From Enterococcus silesiacus (GTDB taxonomy: Bacteria > Bacillota > Bacilli > Lactobacillales > Enterococcaceae): a stretch of 64,000 nt of DNA. The position numbers and the translations under genes are program-made. The DNA is taken from positions 2,914,001-2,978,000 of the forward strand of contig CP013614.1 of assembly GCA_001465115.1 (NCBI GenBank), in the 5' to 3' direction. The number at the start of each line of letters is the position of its first letter. Within the stretch, counting starts at the first letter, position 1. Shown in pieces: positions 1 to 9,699 of this stretch. The notes under the pieces are model-generated. The model was not told where the DNA came from. It saw only the letters and a list, made by a program, of their open reading frames with translations, and made no database searches.

Positions 1-311
1 CTGGAGGCGAAAAAGTTCGTGTAATGCTTTCTAAATTGATGCTTTCTAAATCAAACGTGCTTGTGTTAGATGATCCTACAAATCACTTAGATTTAGAATC
101 GATCACTGCTTTGAATGATGGCTTGATGGCCTTCACTGGTGCCATTTTATTTGCATCACATGACCACCAATTTATTCAAACATTAGCGAACCGCATTATT
201 GCTGTATCTGATAAAGGTGTAGTTGACCGTGCGGATACAACGTATGATGAATTCTTGGAAAATAAAGATGTTCAAAAACAATTGGATGAATTGTTTTCTG
301 GTGAATATTAA
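1..311 (+). CDS. ABC-F family ATPase, C-terminal part (cut by window edge)
   Basis: The reading frame is open from the first base, where it gives the end of an ABC signature (SGGEKVRV at bases 1-26), so this is the 3' end of a longer gene whose start lies outside the window. It continues into a Walker B region (VLVLDDPTNHLDLES) and the switch histidine motif (ASHDHQF). The DDPTNHLD form, with no membrane segments, is typical of ABC-F proteins that act on the ribosome rather than as transporters. The ending resembles the YbiT/YkpA branch, but the subgroup is an inference from about 100 residues. Confidence 0.85.
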   Translation, partial: GGEKVRVMLSKLMLSKSNVLVLDDPTNHLDLESITALNDGLMAFTGAILFASHDHQFIQTLANRIIAVSDKGVVDRADTTYDEFLENKDVQKQLDELFSGEY

Positions 312-336
312 TAAATCATTTTATCTATAATTAAAT

Positions 337-381
337 AAGGTGCGACTAAAGGAAAAAAGTCCTTTGGTCACACCTTATTTT
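337..381. terminator. bidirectional intrinsic terminator
   Basis: A 17-bp stem (arms 337-353 and 360-376, G-U pairs included) has a short loop and T-rich runs on both sides. It sits between the convergent ABC-F and DUF421 genes and probably ends both transcripts. Confidence 0.8.
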
Positions 382-1022
382 TATAAATTCTTCTCATACC
401 CATATAGCTTTAGTTTCCCTGAAAGATACTCACCTAAATAAATTTCGTTGATTCCTTTATACGCTTCACTTTGGACTTGTTCAGATAACCAATCAATATC
501 CTTATCGATCAATTCCAACACGTCATAATTAGCTTGCCCATCTACAATGATCGGATATCTAATATTTTCATCACCGAATTCTATGATCGTTAATTGGCCA
601 TTTTGTTCTAAAACAGCTCTTTTTACATTTTCAACTTCATAAATAGCATTTGCTCTTAGTTTAAACATTAATTCATTGGCTGAAATGCCGCATCTTAAAC
701 ACTCACCCACATCAACTTTTCCATCTTTGATCAACGTAACCGGTTTACCATCCACAATATACTTCACATATCGATTATGCTCTTTAGCAAACTTGACAGT
801 CAATACCAGCAAAGTCCAAATGATCAAAACTAAAATAAACTGTAAAACACTGATCGAATCATTATAGATGACGCCTCCGATAATACCACCAAGTACATAG
901 TTTTGAACTTGATCCATCGCCGAGGAAGGCGCTAGATTACCTTTTCCCATTAGATTAATTTGAATGATTAAGCAAATAATTCCCAAGCCAAGTTTGATGA
1001 TAATTGGACTGTACAGTTGCAT
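381..1022 (-). CDS. DUF421 (YetF-like) membrane protein
   Basis: 213 residues. The first ~80 residues hold three hydrophobic segments, and the rest is a soluble domain with the pattern KYIVDGKPVTLIKDGKV...ANELMFKLRANAI...VENVKRAVLEQNGQLTI seen in DUF421/YetF proteins. A good ribosome site (AGGAAGG) precedes the ATG. It lies 23 bp after the DUF3290 gene on the same strand, and DUF421 and DUF3290 genes are commonly paired in Firmicutes, so they are likely co-transcribed and may form one membrane complex. The molecular role of the family is not settled; none is proposed here. Confidence 0.85.
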   Translation of the reverse strand: MQLYSPIIIKLGLGIICLIIQINLMGKGNLAPSSAMDQVQNYVLGGIIGGVIYNDSISVLQFILVLIIWTLLVLTVKFAKEHNRYVKYIVDGKPVTLIKDGKVDVGECLRCGISANELMFKLRANAIYEVENVKRAVLEQNGQLTIIEFGDENIRYPIIVDGQANYDVLELIDKDIDWLSEQVQSEAYKGINEIYLGEYLSGKLKLYGYEKNL

Positions 1023-1045
1023 GGTACCTTCCTTTCTATTCTCAT

Positions 1046-1504
1046 TTATTTTGTAATGGTAATTTCAGGATTCATCAGATGTGCTTCTTCTAAAACATAA
1101 GACGTTTGATCCCCGCTTAAAGTCGTTTTATAATAACTATCTTCGATTTTTACAAGTGTGCCATCAACTAATTGCGTTGAATTTACAAGAATCTCCTCCT
1201 GATCCACACCCTTTTCTTTCGCTATTTGCTTCACAAAATTTACCATTTGAGAAGATTGCGAATTTTTATTTTGGTTTTGTGTGTAATCAGAATACTGAAC
1301 GCCAAGTAAAAATAGTAGCAGCAAAAAAGTAATAATACTTAAATCACGATACTTTGTTTGAATCCGGTGGCGCATATACAGACTGAACGCAACAATCAAT
1401 ACGATCAATGCACTAAAAATAAAAAAATATTTGATATAATCATTTAAATTTGACTGTGATTCCAAGTAGTCTATACCATAAAAATTCAATAGAAACTCCT
1501 CCAT
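1046..1504 (-). CDS. DUF3290 membrane protein
   Basis: 152 residues with two hydrophobic segments near residues 25-45 and 55-70, followed by a ~75-residue extracytoplasmic tail. The organisation and the DUF421 partner directly downstream match the DUF3290 family. It is the first gene of a two-gene operon. No catalytic motif is visible, and no function beyond a paired membrane role can be supported. Confidence 0.8.
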   Translation of the reverse strand: MEEFLLNFYGIDYLESQSNLNDYIKYFFIFSALIVLIVAFSLYMRHRIQTKYRDLSIITFLLLLFLLGVQYSDYTQNQNKNSQSSQMVNFVKQIAKEKGVDQEEILVNSTQLVDGTLVKIEDSYYKTTLSGDQTSYVLEEAHLMNPEITITK

Positions 1505-1613
1505 ATACCATTAGTCTTTCGGATAAATAGTATTATATCACGTTCAATAAATTCAAAGTATTGTAATACTTACTTAGACAATAAATCATCCACCGTGAAA
1601 ACCTAACGAAAAA

Positions 1614-1671
1614 ATGTGATTGAGATATGACTCTTTCAGTCACATCCCAATCACATGTAATCCGTATAAAC
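1614..1671 (-). repeat. family A hairpin-terminator repeat, copy A1
   Basis: An 18-bp stem (arms 1614-1631 and 1639-1656) is joined to a short conserved tail (TAATCCGTATAAAC). Read on the minus strand, the tail lies between the degV-family stop codon and the hairpin, and the hairpin is followed by a T run, so it doubles as that gene's terminator. It shares tail and layout with copies at 6362, 27904, 30063, 33108 and 46633. Confidence 0.7.
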
Positions 1672-1712
1672 TATAAACTTTATTGAGCTGTAGAATAACT
1701 AGTATTTATATT

Positions 1713-2579
1713 TTATCGCTTTTTCCCTCTCGAAAATACCGCAATACAGCCATTCCCCGTGTGACTAGTGATCGTTGGTCCTAATGGATGTAAGCGAATC
1801 TCTTTGACTTGAATTTTTTCTTCAATCAACGCTTTGACTTTCTCCGCACTTTCTAAATCACCAGCATACGCAATAAATATCGTTTGTTTTAATGGTTCAA
1901 CCATGCCTTGAACCGTTTCATCTGACAGCTTTTTCAATGCTTTGCCGCGACCACGAACTTTTCCGATATTTTTTAGTTTTCCCTGTTCGTCTACTATAAT
2001 AATTGGTTTAACATTCATTAAGCCGCCAATTGCAGCGGCTGTCTTGGAAATTCGACCGCCACGTTCTAAATGCTTTAAATCGTCAACCGTAACCCAAGAT
2101 TGCACAGTCATTTTATTTTCGGATAACCATAATAAGATCTCGTCTAAGGAATGGCCTGCTTCTTTTAACTGAATCACTTCACTAACTAGTAAACCTTCTC
2201 CTAAGCTAGCAGCTTTTGTATCAATCACATAAATTTCTGCATCGCCATATTCTTCCTTCAGTATTTCAACAGCTTGTATTGCGCTTTGATAAGAGCCACT
2301 TAAACCAGAAGAAAAAGCTAAATACAATATCGGCGTTTTAGTTTCTACCCATGGTCTGAAAAATTCAATATAACTCCCAACATTTACCTGTGAAGTCGTT
2401 GGCATACCACCTGTTTTTATTTCATGTAAAAACCAATCATAGTCAAAGGTTTTTCCCAAATCATCAATCAGTTCTTTGCCATTTAATTGAATCGTCATAC
2501 TAATAAAATCAACATCGTTTGCTTCTAAATATGTATATGGTAAATCACAGCATGAATCTGTCATTAATTTAAATGTCAT
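1713..2579 (-). CDS. DegV family fatty-acid-binding protein
   Basis: 288 residues, the usual family length. The N-terminus (KLMTDSCCDLP) and the central TSQVNVGSY and SSGLSGSYQSA segments are DegV signatures that hold the fatty-acid head group. Characterised homologues (FakB) present fatty acids to the kinase FakA for incorporation of exogenous fatty acids into phospholipid. No FakA gene is near, which is normal because fakB paralogues are scattered. The gene is monocistronic, with a family A terminator downstream. Which fatty acid it binds cannot be read from the sequence. Confidence 0.9.
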   Translation of the reverse strand: MTFKLMTDSCCDLPYTYLEANDVDFISMTIQLNGKELIDDLGKTFDYDWFLHEIKTGGMPTTSQVNVGSYIEFFRPWVETKTPILYLAFSSGLSGSYQSAIQAVEILKEEYGDAEIYVIDTKAASLGEGLLVSEVIQLKEAGHSLDEILLWLSENKMTVQSWVTVDDLKHLERGGRISKTAAAIGGLMNVKPIIIVDEQGKLKNIGKVRGRGKALKKLSDETVQGMVEPLKQTIFIAYAGDLESAEKVKALIEEKIQVKEIRLHPLGPTITSHTGNGCIAVFSRGKKR

Positions 2580-2685
2580 TTTTAAATCCTCCCTAGCTGT
2601 TTTCTATTTTAACACACAATTGATGGATACTCATGCTTTATTAAAGGCATAAATAATCAAAAAAAGCTATTATTTGGAGAAAAAT

Positions 2686-2724
2686 GAAAAAAAAGCGAGA
2701 GACACTTTTTACGTTGTCTCTCAC
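2686..2724 (-). terminator. purA intrinsic terminator
   Basis: The stem GAGAGACA/TGTCTCTC (2696-2703 with 2715-2722) is followed on the minus strand by a run of eight T. It lies 12 bp after the purA stop codon. Confidence 0.8.
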
Positions 2725-2736
2725 CTACTTTAAGAT

Positions 2737-4029
2737 TTAAATTTGTGCCCAAACGCTTTCTAATACATTTGTTTGGTTACGGTCTGGACCTACTGAGAAT
2801 GTTGAAATACGTACGCCAACTAATTCAGAAATACGGTGGACATAGTTTCGTGCATTTGCTGGTAGATCAGCTAATGTTTTGCATCCTGTAATGTCTTCTG
2901 ACCAGCCTGGTAACTCTTCATAGACTGGTTTACAGCGGCTCAACTCTTTCAAGCTAGCTGGATAATGATAAATCAATTCACCATCTAATTCATAGGCAGT
3001 ACAGATTTTCACTGTGTCTAAACCACTTAAAACATCGATAGAATTCAATGATAGGTTCGTAATTCCTGACACACGTTTAGAATGACGCATCACAACAGTA
3101 TCAAACCAACCCACACGGCGTGGACGGCCTGTTGTTGTACCATATTCTTTCCCAACTCTGCGAATTGTTTCTCCTGTTTCGTCAAACAATTCTGTAGGGA
3201 ATGGGCCATCGCCAACACGTGATGTATAGGCTTTACAAACACCCACGACCTTATTGATCTTAGAAGGACCAACACCGCTTCCGATCGTAACGCCTCCAGC
3301 AACTGGATTTGATGATGTTACAAATGGATACGTTCCTTGATCGATATCTAGCATAACGCCTTGGGCGCCTTCAAATAATACACGTTTGCCAGCGTCTAAT
3401 GCGTCATTTAAAATAACAGAAGTGTCTGTTACGTATTGTTTGATTTGTTGACCATATTCATAATATTCTTCAAAAATATCTTCAAATGCAATTGGTTCGC
3501 TGTCAAACATTTTGACAAATTGACGATTCTTTTCTTCTAAATTGATTTTTAAACGTTCTTCAAAGATTTCTTTATCTAATAAATCTGCCACACGAATCCC
3601 TACACGAGCAGCTTTATCCATGTATGCAGGACCGATCCCTTTGATCGTTGTCCCAATTTTGTTCTCACCTTTAGCATCTTCTTGTAATTGATCCAATTGG
3701 ATATGGTAAGGTAAAATCACGTGAGCACGGTCAGAAATACGTAAGTTATCTGTTGTGACATTGTTATCTTTTAAATATGCTAGTTCTTTTACTAATGATT
3801 TCGGATTGACTACAACGCCATTTCCGATCACACTGATTTTGTCTTTGTAAAAGATACCTGAAGGAATCAAGTGTAGTTTATAAGTAACACCATCAAATTT
3901 AATGGTATGACCTGCATTATCTCCGCCTTGATAACGTGCGATGACCTCAGCATTCTCACTTAAAAAATCTGTGATCTTTCCTTTTCCTTCATCGCCCCAC
4001 TGCGTTCCGACTACTACAACTGATGACAT
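2737..4029 (-). CDS. purA: adenylosuccinate synthetase
   Basis: 430 residues, full length. It catalyses the GTP-dependent condensation of IMP with aspartate, the first committed step to AMP, in the cytosol. The N-terminal phosphate loop WGDEGKGK (residues 11-18), the NAGHT segment with the catalytic histidine near residue 40, and the C-terminal VGPDRNQT are all present. It is monocistronic, with its own promoter (4066-4094) and terminator. It keeps its conserved place next to dnaB in the origin region, although a GNAT gene sits between them here. Confidence 0.97.
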   Translation of the reverse strand: MSSVVVVGTQWGDEGKGKITDFLSENAEVIARYQGGDNAGHTIKFDGVTYKLHLIPSGIFYKDKISVIGNGVVVNPKSLVKELAYLKDNNVTTDNLRISDRAHVILPYHIQLDQLQEDAKGENKIGTTIKGIGPAYMDKAARVGIRVADLLDKEIFEERLKINLEEKNRQFVKMFDSEPIAFEDIFEEYYEYGQQIKQYVTDTSVILNDALDAGKRVLFEGAQGVMLDIDQGTYPFVTSSNPVAGGVTIGSGVGPSKINKVVGVCKAYTSRVGDGPFPTELFDETGETIRRVGKEYGTTTGRPRRVGWFDTVVMRHSKRVSGITNLSLNSIDVLSGLDTVKICTAYELDGELIYHYPASLKELSRCKPVYEELPGWSEDITGCKTLADLPANARNYVHRISELVGVRISTFSVGPDRNQTNVLESVWAQI

Positions 4030-4065
4030 TCGAACACCTCGTTCTAAATTATTTTGTCCTGATTC

Positions 4066-4094
4066 ATTGTACCAAGAAAGCAGAACGCTTTCAA
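4066..4094 (-). promoter_or_regulatory. purA promoter
   Basis: On the minus strand TTGAAA (4089-4094) and TACAAT (4066-4071) are separated by exactly 17 bp, about 40 bp upstream of the purA start. Two PurBox-like sequences lie further upstream (see findings). Confidence 0.7.
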
Positions 4095-4203
4095 GGAAAA
4101 ATCGAATATTGTTATTTTGAAGATAAGAAAAAGGAGCAAAACACGAACTTTATTTTAAAAATCATTTTACAACAGATAAAAAAACGAAAATTTATTCATT
4201 CTC

Positions 4204-4231
4204 TTGTAAAGAGATTTCATTTTGTTATAAT
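4204..4231 (+). promoter_or_regulatory. promoter of the GNAT gene
   Basis: TTGTAA (4204-4209) and TATAAT (4226-4231) are spaced 16 bp apart, followed 45 bp later by an AGGAGG ribosome site and the GNAT start codon. Confidence 0.7.
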
Positions 4232-4275
4232 CATAAACAATATATTATAAACTTACTAGGAGGTACATTCGGGAT

Positions 4276-4824
4276 ATGAAACATTCTTTTTGTTTAGCGA
4301 TTGACGAATCTTTATCTTTAGTCCAGCCAACACTTGAGATGGCACAGGAACTTTTTGAAGTTGTTGACTCAGATCGGGATCACTTAAGGAGATTCCTTGA
4401 TTTTGTGGATTCTTCAACCTCTTTTGAACCGCAAGAGCAATATATCAAGATGAAATTAGAAGGCTATATCAAAGGGACAGATCGCTTATTTATCATTGCT
4501 TTTGATCAGAAAATAATCGGCTGTATTGATTTACATTTTATTGATACCACTAATAAAAAAGCTGAGATCGGTTATTGGCTTCATTCGTCCCAAACCAATA
4601 AAGGTTTTATGACGAAAGTTGTTAACAAAGTTTGCGCGATTGCTTTTGAAGACATGGGCTTAAATAAATTAAGTATTCGAGCAGATGCTGAAAATAACCC
4701 TAGCAATGCAGTTGCGATCAAAAATGGCTTCTCTTTTGTTGGAACGGATAAATCAGAGTTTCTTATGTATGGTGAATTTAGAGACCTAAATAAATATTCT
4801 CTGCTAAAAGCAGATTTTAACTAA
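4276..4824 (+). CDS. GNAT acetyltransferase, RimL/RimJ-like
   Basis: 182 residues. It has the fold pattern of ribosomal-protein-serine acetyltransferase-like enzymes: LQPTLEMAQELFEVV at the N-terminus, then EIGYWLHSSQTNKGFMT (acetyl-CoA pyrophosphate loop) and ADAENNPSNAVAIKNGF near residue 145. The likely activity is N-acetylation of a protein N-terminus or small amine using acetyl-CoA. Start: ATG 12 bp after AGGAGG. It is a single gene transcribed against its neighbours, inserted between purA and dnaB. The substrate is unknown. Confidence 0.85.
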   Translation: MKHSFCLAIDESLSLVQPTLEMAQELFEVVDSDRDHLRRFLDFVDSSTSFEPQEQYIKMKLEGYIKGTDRLFIIAFDQKIIGCIDLHFIDTTNKKAEIGYWLHSSQTNKGFMTKVVNKVCAIAFEDMGLNKLSIRADAENNPSNAVAIKNGFSFVGTDKSEFLMYGEFRDLNKYSLLKADFN

Positions 4825-4876
4825 AAAGATAGCCCAAGTAAGTTTTCAGTAGTCACTTACTTGGGCTATCTTTTTA
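4823..4876. terminator. bidirectional terminator between GNAT gene and dnaB
   Basis: A ~20-bp perfect stem (AGATAGCCCAAGTAAGT and its complement) carries A and T runs on either side, between two convergent genes. Confidence 0.85.
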
Positions 4877-4879
4877 CAA

Positions 4880-6250
4880 TTAGAACTCTTCTCTTGGCGA
4901 TAGTGAAGCGAATTTATTAAACTCTTTAATAAACAACAGTTCCACAGTTCCACGAGCACCACTACGGTTTTTCTCGATGATAACTTCAATCACGTTGTCA
5001 ATCTCAGGTTCTTCACGAGCGCCATCTTCACCTTCCTCACCACGATCATAGTAATCATCACGATAAAGAAAAGCTACGATATCCGCATCTTGCTCGATTG
5101 ATCCAGACTCACGGATATCACTCAAAACAGGACGTTTATCCTGACGTTGTTCTACTCCACGAGATAACTGAGACAAGGCGATAACAGGAACTTTTAGTTC
5201 TTTTGCTAGTTTCTTCAATTGACGGGAAATTTCAGATACTTCCTGTTGACGACTTTCGCGACCGGTTCCTTCAATCAATTGTAGGTAATCGATCAAAATC
5301 AAGCCTAGATTGCCACGTTCTTGCGCTAGTTTACGACATTTTGCTCGGATTTCTGTAATTTTAATACCAGGCGTATCATCAATATAAATTTGCGCTCTGG
5401 ATAAGCTACCCATCGCAATAATAAGATTTTGCCATTCCTCTTCTGATAACTGACCTGTCCGTAAATGCCCCGCCTCAATCGAACCTTCCGCGCAAAGCAT
5501 CCGGTTTACAAGCGATTCAGCTCCCATTTCCAAACTAAAAATCGCGACCGAACGATCTGTCTTAGTTCCGATATTTTGGGCAATATTTAAAGCGAAGGCT
5601 GTTTTACCTACGGCAGGACGAGCTGCTAGAATAATTAGTTCCTCTGCCTGAAGTCCAGCTGTCATTTTATCTAATGCTGGGTACCCAGTGGGTAACCCTG
5701 TGATTTCTTCGTCGTTTTGATAAAGCTGATCAATATTAGCGATCGAAGTATTCAATACATCGGCGATCGATAAAAAGCCGCTGCGATTTCTTTTTTCTGA
5801 AACTTCTAATATACTACGCTCTGCGTCATCTAAAATTGTTTCAACATCTTCACCTTGTTCAAATCCTTTAGTAACAATTTCTGTCGCGGTTTGAATCAAG
5901 TTGCGAAGCAATGATTTTTGTTCGACGATTTTCGCATAATAAACAATATTAGCCGCTGTTGGTACAGCTAAAGCTAAATCTGATAGATAGCTTAAGCCAC
6001 CCACGTCTTCTAATAAATTTTCCTGCTCCAATCGATCTTTGATCGTGATTACATCAATCGCTTCATTTCGATCATTCAAGGTAAGCATAGTCTGAAAAAT
6101 CAATTGATGATTACGGCGATAAAAATCTTTTGGTTCTATGTATTCTAAAGCATCGATAATAACCTCAGCATCTAAAAAAACCGACCCTAAAACGGCCTGT
6201 TCTGCTTCCATACTTTGGGGCGGTACTCGATCTTGCCATACTTCATTCAT
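4880..6250 (-). CDS. dnaB: replicative DNA helicase
   Basis: 456 residues. This hexameric 5'-3' helicase unwinds DNA at the fork and is the partner of DnaG and of the loader proteins. The N-terminal primase-interaction domain (PPQSMEAEQAVLGSV) is followed by the RecA-like domain with Walker A ARPAVGKTAF near residue 210 and Walker B LILIDYLQL near 310. Start: ATG after AGGAGA. It lies downstream of rplI on the same strand, but a family A hairpin stands between them, so the two may be largely uncoupled. No intein is present. Confidence 0.97.
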   Translation of the reverse strand: MNEVWQDRVPPQSMEAEQAVLGSVFLDAEVIIDALEYIEPKDFYRRNHQLIFQTMLTLNDRNEAIDVITIKDRLEQENLLEDVGGLSYLSDLALAVPTAANIVYYAKIVEQKSLLRNLIQTATEIVTKGFEQGEDVETILDDAERSILEVSEKRNRSGFLSIADVLNTSIANIDQLYQNDEEITGLPTGYPALDKMTAGLQAEELIILAARPAVGKTAFALNIAQNIGTKTDRSVAIFSLEMGAESLVNRMLCAEGSIEAGHLRTGQLSEEEWQNLIIAMGSLSRAQIYIDDTPGIKITEIRAKCRKLAQERGNLGLILIDYLQLIEGTGRESRQQEVSEISRQLKKLAKELKVPVIALSQLSRGVEQRQDKRPVLSDIRESGSIEQDADIVAFLYRDDYYDRGEEGEDGAREEPEIDNVIEVIIEKNRSGARGTVELLFIKEFNKFASLSPREEF

Positions 6251-6361
6251 TTTTTTCTCTCCTATAGCTCAAATTACGCTTTTCAGTCTTTCTATTTTAA
6301 CAAGAAACAAGCGAAATGTACAATGACATATCGTATCATTTCTGCTTAGTGATAAGCAAAA

Positions 6362-6538
6362 GTGGCTAGGACATAACTCTGCGAGTCACATCCTAGCCAC
6401 ATAAAATCCGGATAAACGGCGGAAGCAGGAGCAACTCTTTCGGAAATAAGTTGAAATTCACAAAAATTTGAAGAACAATTTTCGTGAATTTCCTCTTATT
6501 TCTCAGAGTTAAACACTCCTATCCCAACCTCTTTTACC
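6362..6538 (-). repeat. family A hairpin-terminator repeat, copy A2
   Basis: The hairpin GTGGCTAGGACATAACTC.../...TCCTAGCCAC (6362-6400) is followed by the conserved tail (ATCCGGATAAACGGCGGAAG) and ends in TCCCAACCTC. A second inverted repeat is embedded at ~6460-6515 (GAAATAAG...GAAATTCAC with its complement). On the minus strand it starts immediately after the rplI stop and ends in a T-rich stretch, so it should terminate rplI transcripts. Confidence 0.75.
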
Positions 6539-6540
6539 AA

Positions 6541-6993
6541 TTATTCTTCTACTACGTGAACTTTAATCGTTGCTGTTACTTCATGATGCAATTTCACCGG
6601 AACTTTTGTAAAACCTAAAGCACGAATCGGTTGCGATAATTCTAATTTACGTTTATCTAATTTGACCTTATACTGCTTGTTTAAGGCCTCCGCGATTTGT
6701 TTCGAAGGAATGGATCCAAAGAGACGTCCATCCTCACCAGCCTTCGCTTTAAGCTCTACAACTGTTTCTTCTTTTTCCAAGAACTCCTGCATTTTTTTAG
6801 CTTCTGCGAGAATTTCAGCTTCATGCTTATCTTGCGCTTTCTTTTGACCAGCAAGAGCACTGATACTACCTTTATTGGCTTCTTTAGCGTAGCCGTTTTT
6901 GATTAGGAAATTTTGTGCATAACCTGCAGGTACTTCTTTAATTTCCCCTTTTTTTCCTTTACCTTTGACATCTTGTAAAAAAATGACTTTCAT
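6541..6993 (-). CDS. rplI: 50S ribosomal protein L9
   Basis: 150 residues from the ATG at 6993, which is preceded by AGGAGGA. The open frame runs 60 codons further upstream, but those residues do not match L9, so the shorter start is chosen. [18 protein letters not shown] and the [14 protein letters not shown] segment are the L9 N-terminal RNA-binding domain; a long helix and the C-terminal domain ([16 protein letters not shown]) follow. It is downstream of gdpP on the same strand, the usual Firmicute order, and is terminated by a family A hairpin. Confidence 0.96.
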   Translation of the reverse strand: MKVIFLQDVKGKGKKGEIKEVPAGYAQNFLIKNGYAKEANKGSISALAGQKKAQDKHEAEILAEAKKMQEFLEKEETVVELKAKAGEDGRLFGSIPSKQIAEALNKQYKVKLDKRKLELSQPIRALGFTKVPVKLHHEVTATIKVHVVEE

Positions 6994-7184
6994 ACGATTA
7001 TTCCTCCTCATACTAATTAATGATCCATCGCTTTTTTGAAACACTCGTACTTTTAAGCAACAACACAGAAATGTGTCGTATTTATTGACGTGCTTCAAAG
7101 TAAAACATGATAAGCCTAATAGCTCCGAATGAAAATAAGAAACAACAGATGTAGTATTTTTTTCTATTTTCATTGAAAGCGAAA

Positions 7185-9161
7185 CTATGGAATTTGATCA
7201 TACATTACATCTATATTTTGCTGGATCACTTTCAGCAGCTGCTCTTTTACCTCAGCTACCGTTACATTAGCTAATTGTACCGCAGCATTGGTAAAATGAC
7301 CACCTCCGCCCAAATTTTCCATAATTAGTTGGACATTTATCGACCCGTTACTACGCGCACTGATACCAATTTGCTTATCTGTGCGTTTTGTTATTACAAA
7401 AGCTGCATTGATTCCTACCATTGATAATAGTGTGTCCGCTGTTTTAGCTGCTGTTACACTGTCGTATTCCTTTTCTTCGCTACCAGTAACAATGACCGTA
7501 TCTGGTGTGACGTACTCGCTTTTGGCAATCAAACTGTTCATTTCCAAATAACTGGTTAAATCAGAGCTTAATAAATATTGTACTAAAGATGCATCGGCAC
7601 CACAAGTTCTTAAATAACTCGCCACATCAAATGTTCGAGCCGTTGTGCGCACACTGAAACTTTTCGTATCCACGACGATCCCAGCTAAAAGTAAGGTTGC
7701 TTCAAGCTTGTCCAACTGTTTTTGTGTATTACTTTGATATTCGATCAATTCTGTCACTAACTCTGATGCTGATGACGCTGATGATTCAATATAAGCAAGC
7801 AACGGTTTAGCTGGAAATTCATCGCCTCGGCGATGATGGTCAATGATCACGACTTTATCAAATTGCTCATATAGCTCTTGCGAAATTGAAAGTGACGGTT
7901 TATGGTAATCAACCATGATCAATAAACTACTGTCAGTTTTTCTTTTCATTGCTTCCTTTGGTGTGATGATCTGTTTTGCCAGTTCAGGATAATTCTCTAA
8001 TTCAGCCATTACTCGTTCAACATCAGGAATACTTTCATTCCTATCTAAAACGACCCAAGCTTCTTTTCCATGAAATTTAGCTAAACGTGCCATACCAAAT
8101 GCCGAACCAATTGCATCCATATCAGGGAAACGATGCCCCATGATATACACATCCGAAGACTCAGATAATATCCCTTGGATTGCCGTACTCATTGCACGAG
8201 ACCGAACGCGTGTTCTTTTCGCAACAGAAGCTGTTCTACCACCATAGAAAACCGGTTTAGCATTATCTTTAGCTTCTTTAACAACGACTTGGTCACCACC
8301 CCTTACTAATGCTGTATCCAAATTGGTTTGAGCCGTGTTACCTGTCTGACTTAATGTTTCCCCGCCGTAAGAAATTCCCATACTTAATGTAATCGCTATC
8401 TCTCTGTTACTGGATTCTTTTCTAATTTTATCCAAGATTTGAAATTTTGAATCCATCATCTTTTTTACATCTTCCAACTGAGCAATGAAAAAGTAACGTT
8501 CTGCATTTAGCCTTTTATAAAAAACGTGATATTCATCCATCCAATCGGAAACCATTGTGGTAATAAAACTATTCAAGTAAGAAATTTCTTTCTCATCCAT
8601 ATTATCTGTAATATCATCATAATTATCGACTGAAACAATTCCAATGGCTGTTTGCATATCTAATTTTTCATGATATAAGTTACTTTCTTCTGTGATATCT
8701 TTAAAAGTGATTGTATGCTGATTTGTGTCAACATTAAAACGGAAAACATGATCGCCGACTTTAAAAAAATCTTTGCCTTTTTCAGCAAGTGTTACATAGT
8801 TATTTATTAGTTCTGGGCTAATAAGTGATTGCCCATCTTTACAAAAAATTGCTTCTGCAAAGGGATTTAACCACTTAGCTTCTTTTGTACCAGAATCATA
8901 GTTTATGATTCCAACAGACACTTCATTGAAAGCATAGTCCAATGATTTTTCAGCAATAGTGCTTGCTTCTCTAATTTTTTCTGCATTCGATATCTCAATT
9001 TTTTTAATTAAATCAAAGATTCGATTAATCAAGATAAGATTAAGTATTAGTAATCCAGCAATATATATATATTGATTGGATATAAAGAAAAATAGTATTA
9101 CTTCTAATAAAAAGAGAACGAATACAGAATCCAAAATCCGTTTCATTCTAATCTTTTTCAT
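7185..9161 (-). CDS. gdpP: cyclic-di-AMP phosphodiesterase
   Basis: 658 residues, the usual family length. Two N-terminal membrane segments (residues ~10-50) are followed by a PAS-like domain (~70-150), a degenerate GGDEF domain (~160-300) and DHH/DHHA1 phosphoesterase domains. The metal ligands are visible in [18 protein letters not shown] and [12 protein letters not shown], with the C-terminal [10 protein letters not shown]. Characterised homologues cleave c-di-AMP to pApA and so control potassium and osmolyte balance and beta-lactam tolerance. It lies between rpsR and rplI, as in other enterococci. The active-site residues look intact. Confidence 0.96.
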   Translation of the reverse strand: MKKIRMKRILDSVFVLFLLEVILFFFISNQYIYIAGLLILNLILINRIFDLIKKIEISNAEKIREASTIAEKSLDYAFNEVSVGIINYDSGTKEAKWLNPFAEAIFCKDGQSLISPELINNYVTLAEKGKDFFKVGDHVFRFNVDTNQHTITFKDITEESNLYHEKLDMQTAIGIVSVDNYDDITDNMDEKEISYLNSFITTMVSDWMDEYHVFYKRLNAERYFFIAQLEDVKKMMDSKFQILDKIRKESSNREIAITLSMGISYGGETLSQTGNTAQTNLDTALVRGGDQVVVKEAKDNAKPVFYGGRTASVAKRTRVRSRAMSTAIQGILSESSDVYIMGHRFPDMDAIGSAFGMARLAKFHGKEAWVVLDRNESIPDVERVMAELENYPELAKQIITPKEAMKRKTDSSLLIMVDYHKPSLSISQELYEQFDKVVIIDHHRRGDEFPAKPLLAYIESSASSASELVTELIEYQSNTQKQLDKLEATLLLAGIVVDTKSFSVRTTARTFDVASYLRTCGADASLVQYLLSSDLTSYLEMNSLIAKSEYVTPDTVIVTGSEEKEYDSVTAAKTADTLLSMVGINAAFVITKRTDKQIGISARSNGSINVQLIMENLGGGGHFTNAAVQLANVTVAEVKEQLLKVIQQNIDVMYDQIP

Positions 9162-9234
9162 TATTAAGGCTCCTCCATTATTCTACAGATAAGTTTATTT
9201 TATCATAAAAAAGCTATTTCTGCGAACAGCAAAA

Positions 9235-9250
9235 TGTTTCACGTGAAACA
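9235..9250. other. parS site 1 (ParB/Spo0J binding)
   Basis: The 16-bp palindrome TGTTTCACGTGAAACA, the exact Firmicute parS consensus, lies in the gap between gdpP and rpsR. It is flanked by further symmetric bases (AAA...TTT). Confidence 0.9.
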
Positions 9251-9384
9251 TTTGAATATGTAAATTGAACGATTAGCTCTACTAGAGTATAATACCAGCT
9301 ATTGATTTGGTCTTACCCTCATCATTCCTCATCTTGCTTAAAATTCATTAACTTATCCTCTATATAATTACTCATAACAAGAAA

Positions 9385-9420
9385 CAAAAAAGAGATCAAA
9401 GAACTAATCCTTTGATCTCT
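9385..9420 (-). terminator. terminator of the rpsF-ssb-rpsR operon
   Basis: The 11-bp perfect stem AGAGATCAAAG/CTTTGATCTCT is followed on the minus strand by TTTTTTG, 15 bp after the rpsR stop. Confidence 0.85.
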
Positions 9421-9434
9421 AAGTAAATGCTATA

Positions 9435-9674
9435 TTATTGCTCTTCACCAACAAATGGTAATAAGCCCATGATACGTGCACGTTTGATTGCAATTGTTAA
9501 TTTGCGTTGATTCTTAGCGCCAGTACCTGTTACACGACGTGGCAAAATTTTCCCACGTTCAGAAATGAATTTTTTTAGTAATTCGATATCTTTATAGTCA
9601 ATATATTCAATATGGTTAGCAGCGATATAATCGACTTTACGACGTTTACGTCCGCCTCTTCTTTGTTGTGCCAT
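9435..9674 (-). CDS. rpsR: 30S ribosomal protein S18
   Basis: 79 residues. The core [28 protein letters not shown]...[17 protein letters not shown] is the S18 signature. It binds with S6 to the 16S platform. It is the third gene of rpsF-ssb-rpsR, the conserved operon, and lies 25 bp after ssb. Confidence 0.97.
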   Translation of the reverse strand: MAQQRRGGRKRRKVDYIAANHIEYIDYKDIELLKKFISERGKILPRRVTGTGAKNQRKLTIAIKRARIMGLLPFVGEEQ

Positions 9675-9699
9675 TCTTATTCCCTCCTATCAAATTCGT

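Noticed and set aside
4023-4250. 75-aa frame between purA and the GNAT gene
   Set aside because: Starts inside purA, no ribosome site, covers two promoters and the leader.
6994-7173. 60-residue N-terminal extension of ribosomal protein L9
   Set aside because: The extension does not match L9, and the internal ATG has AGGAGGA directly upstream.
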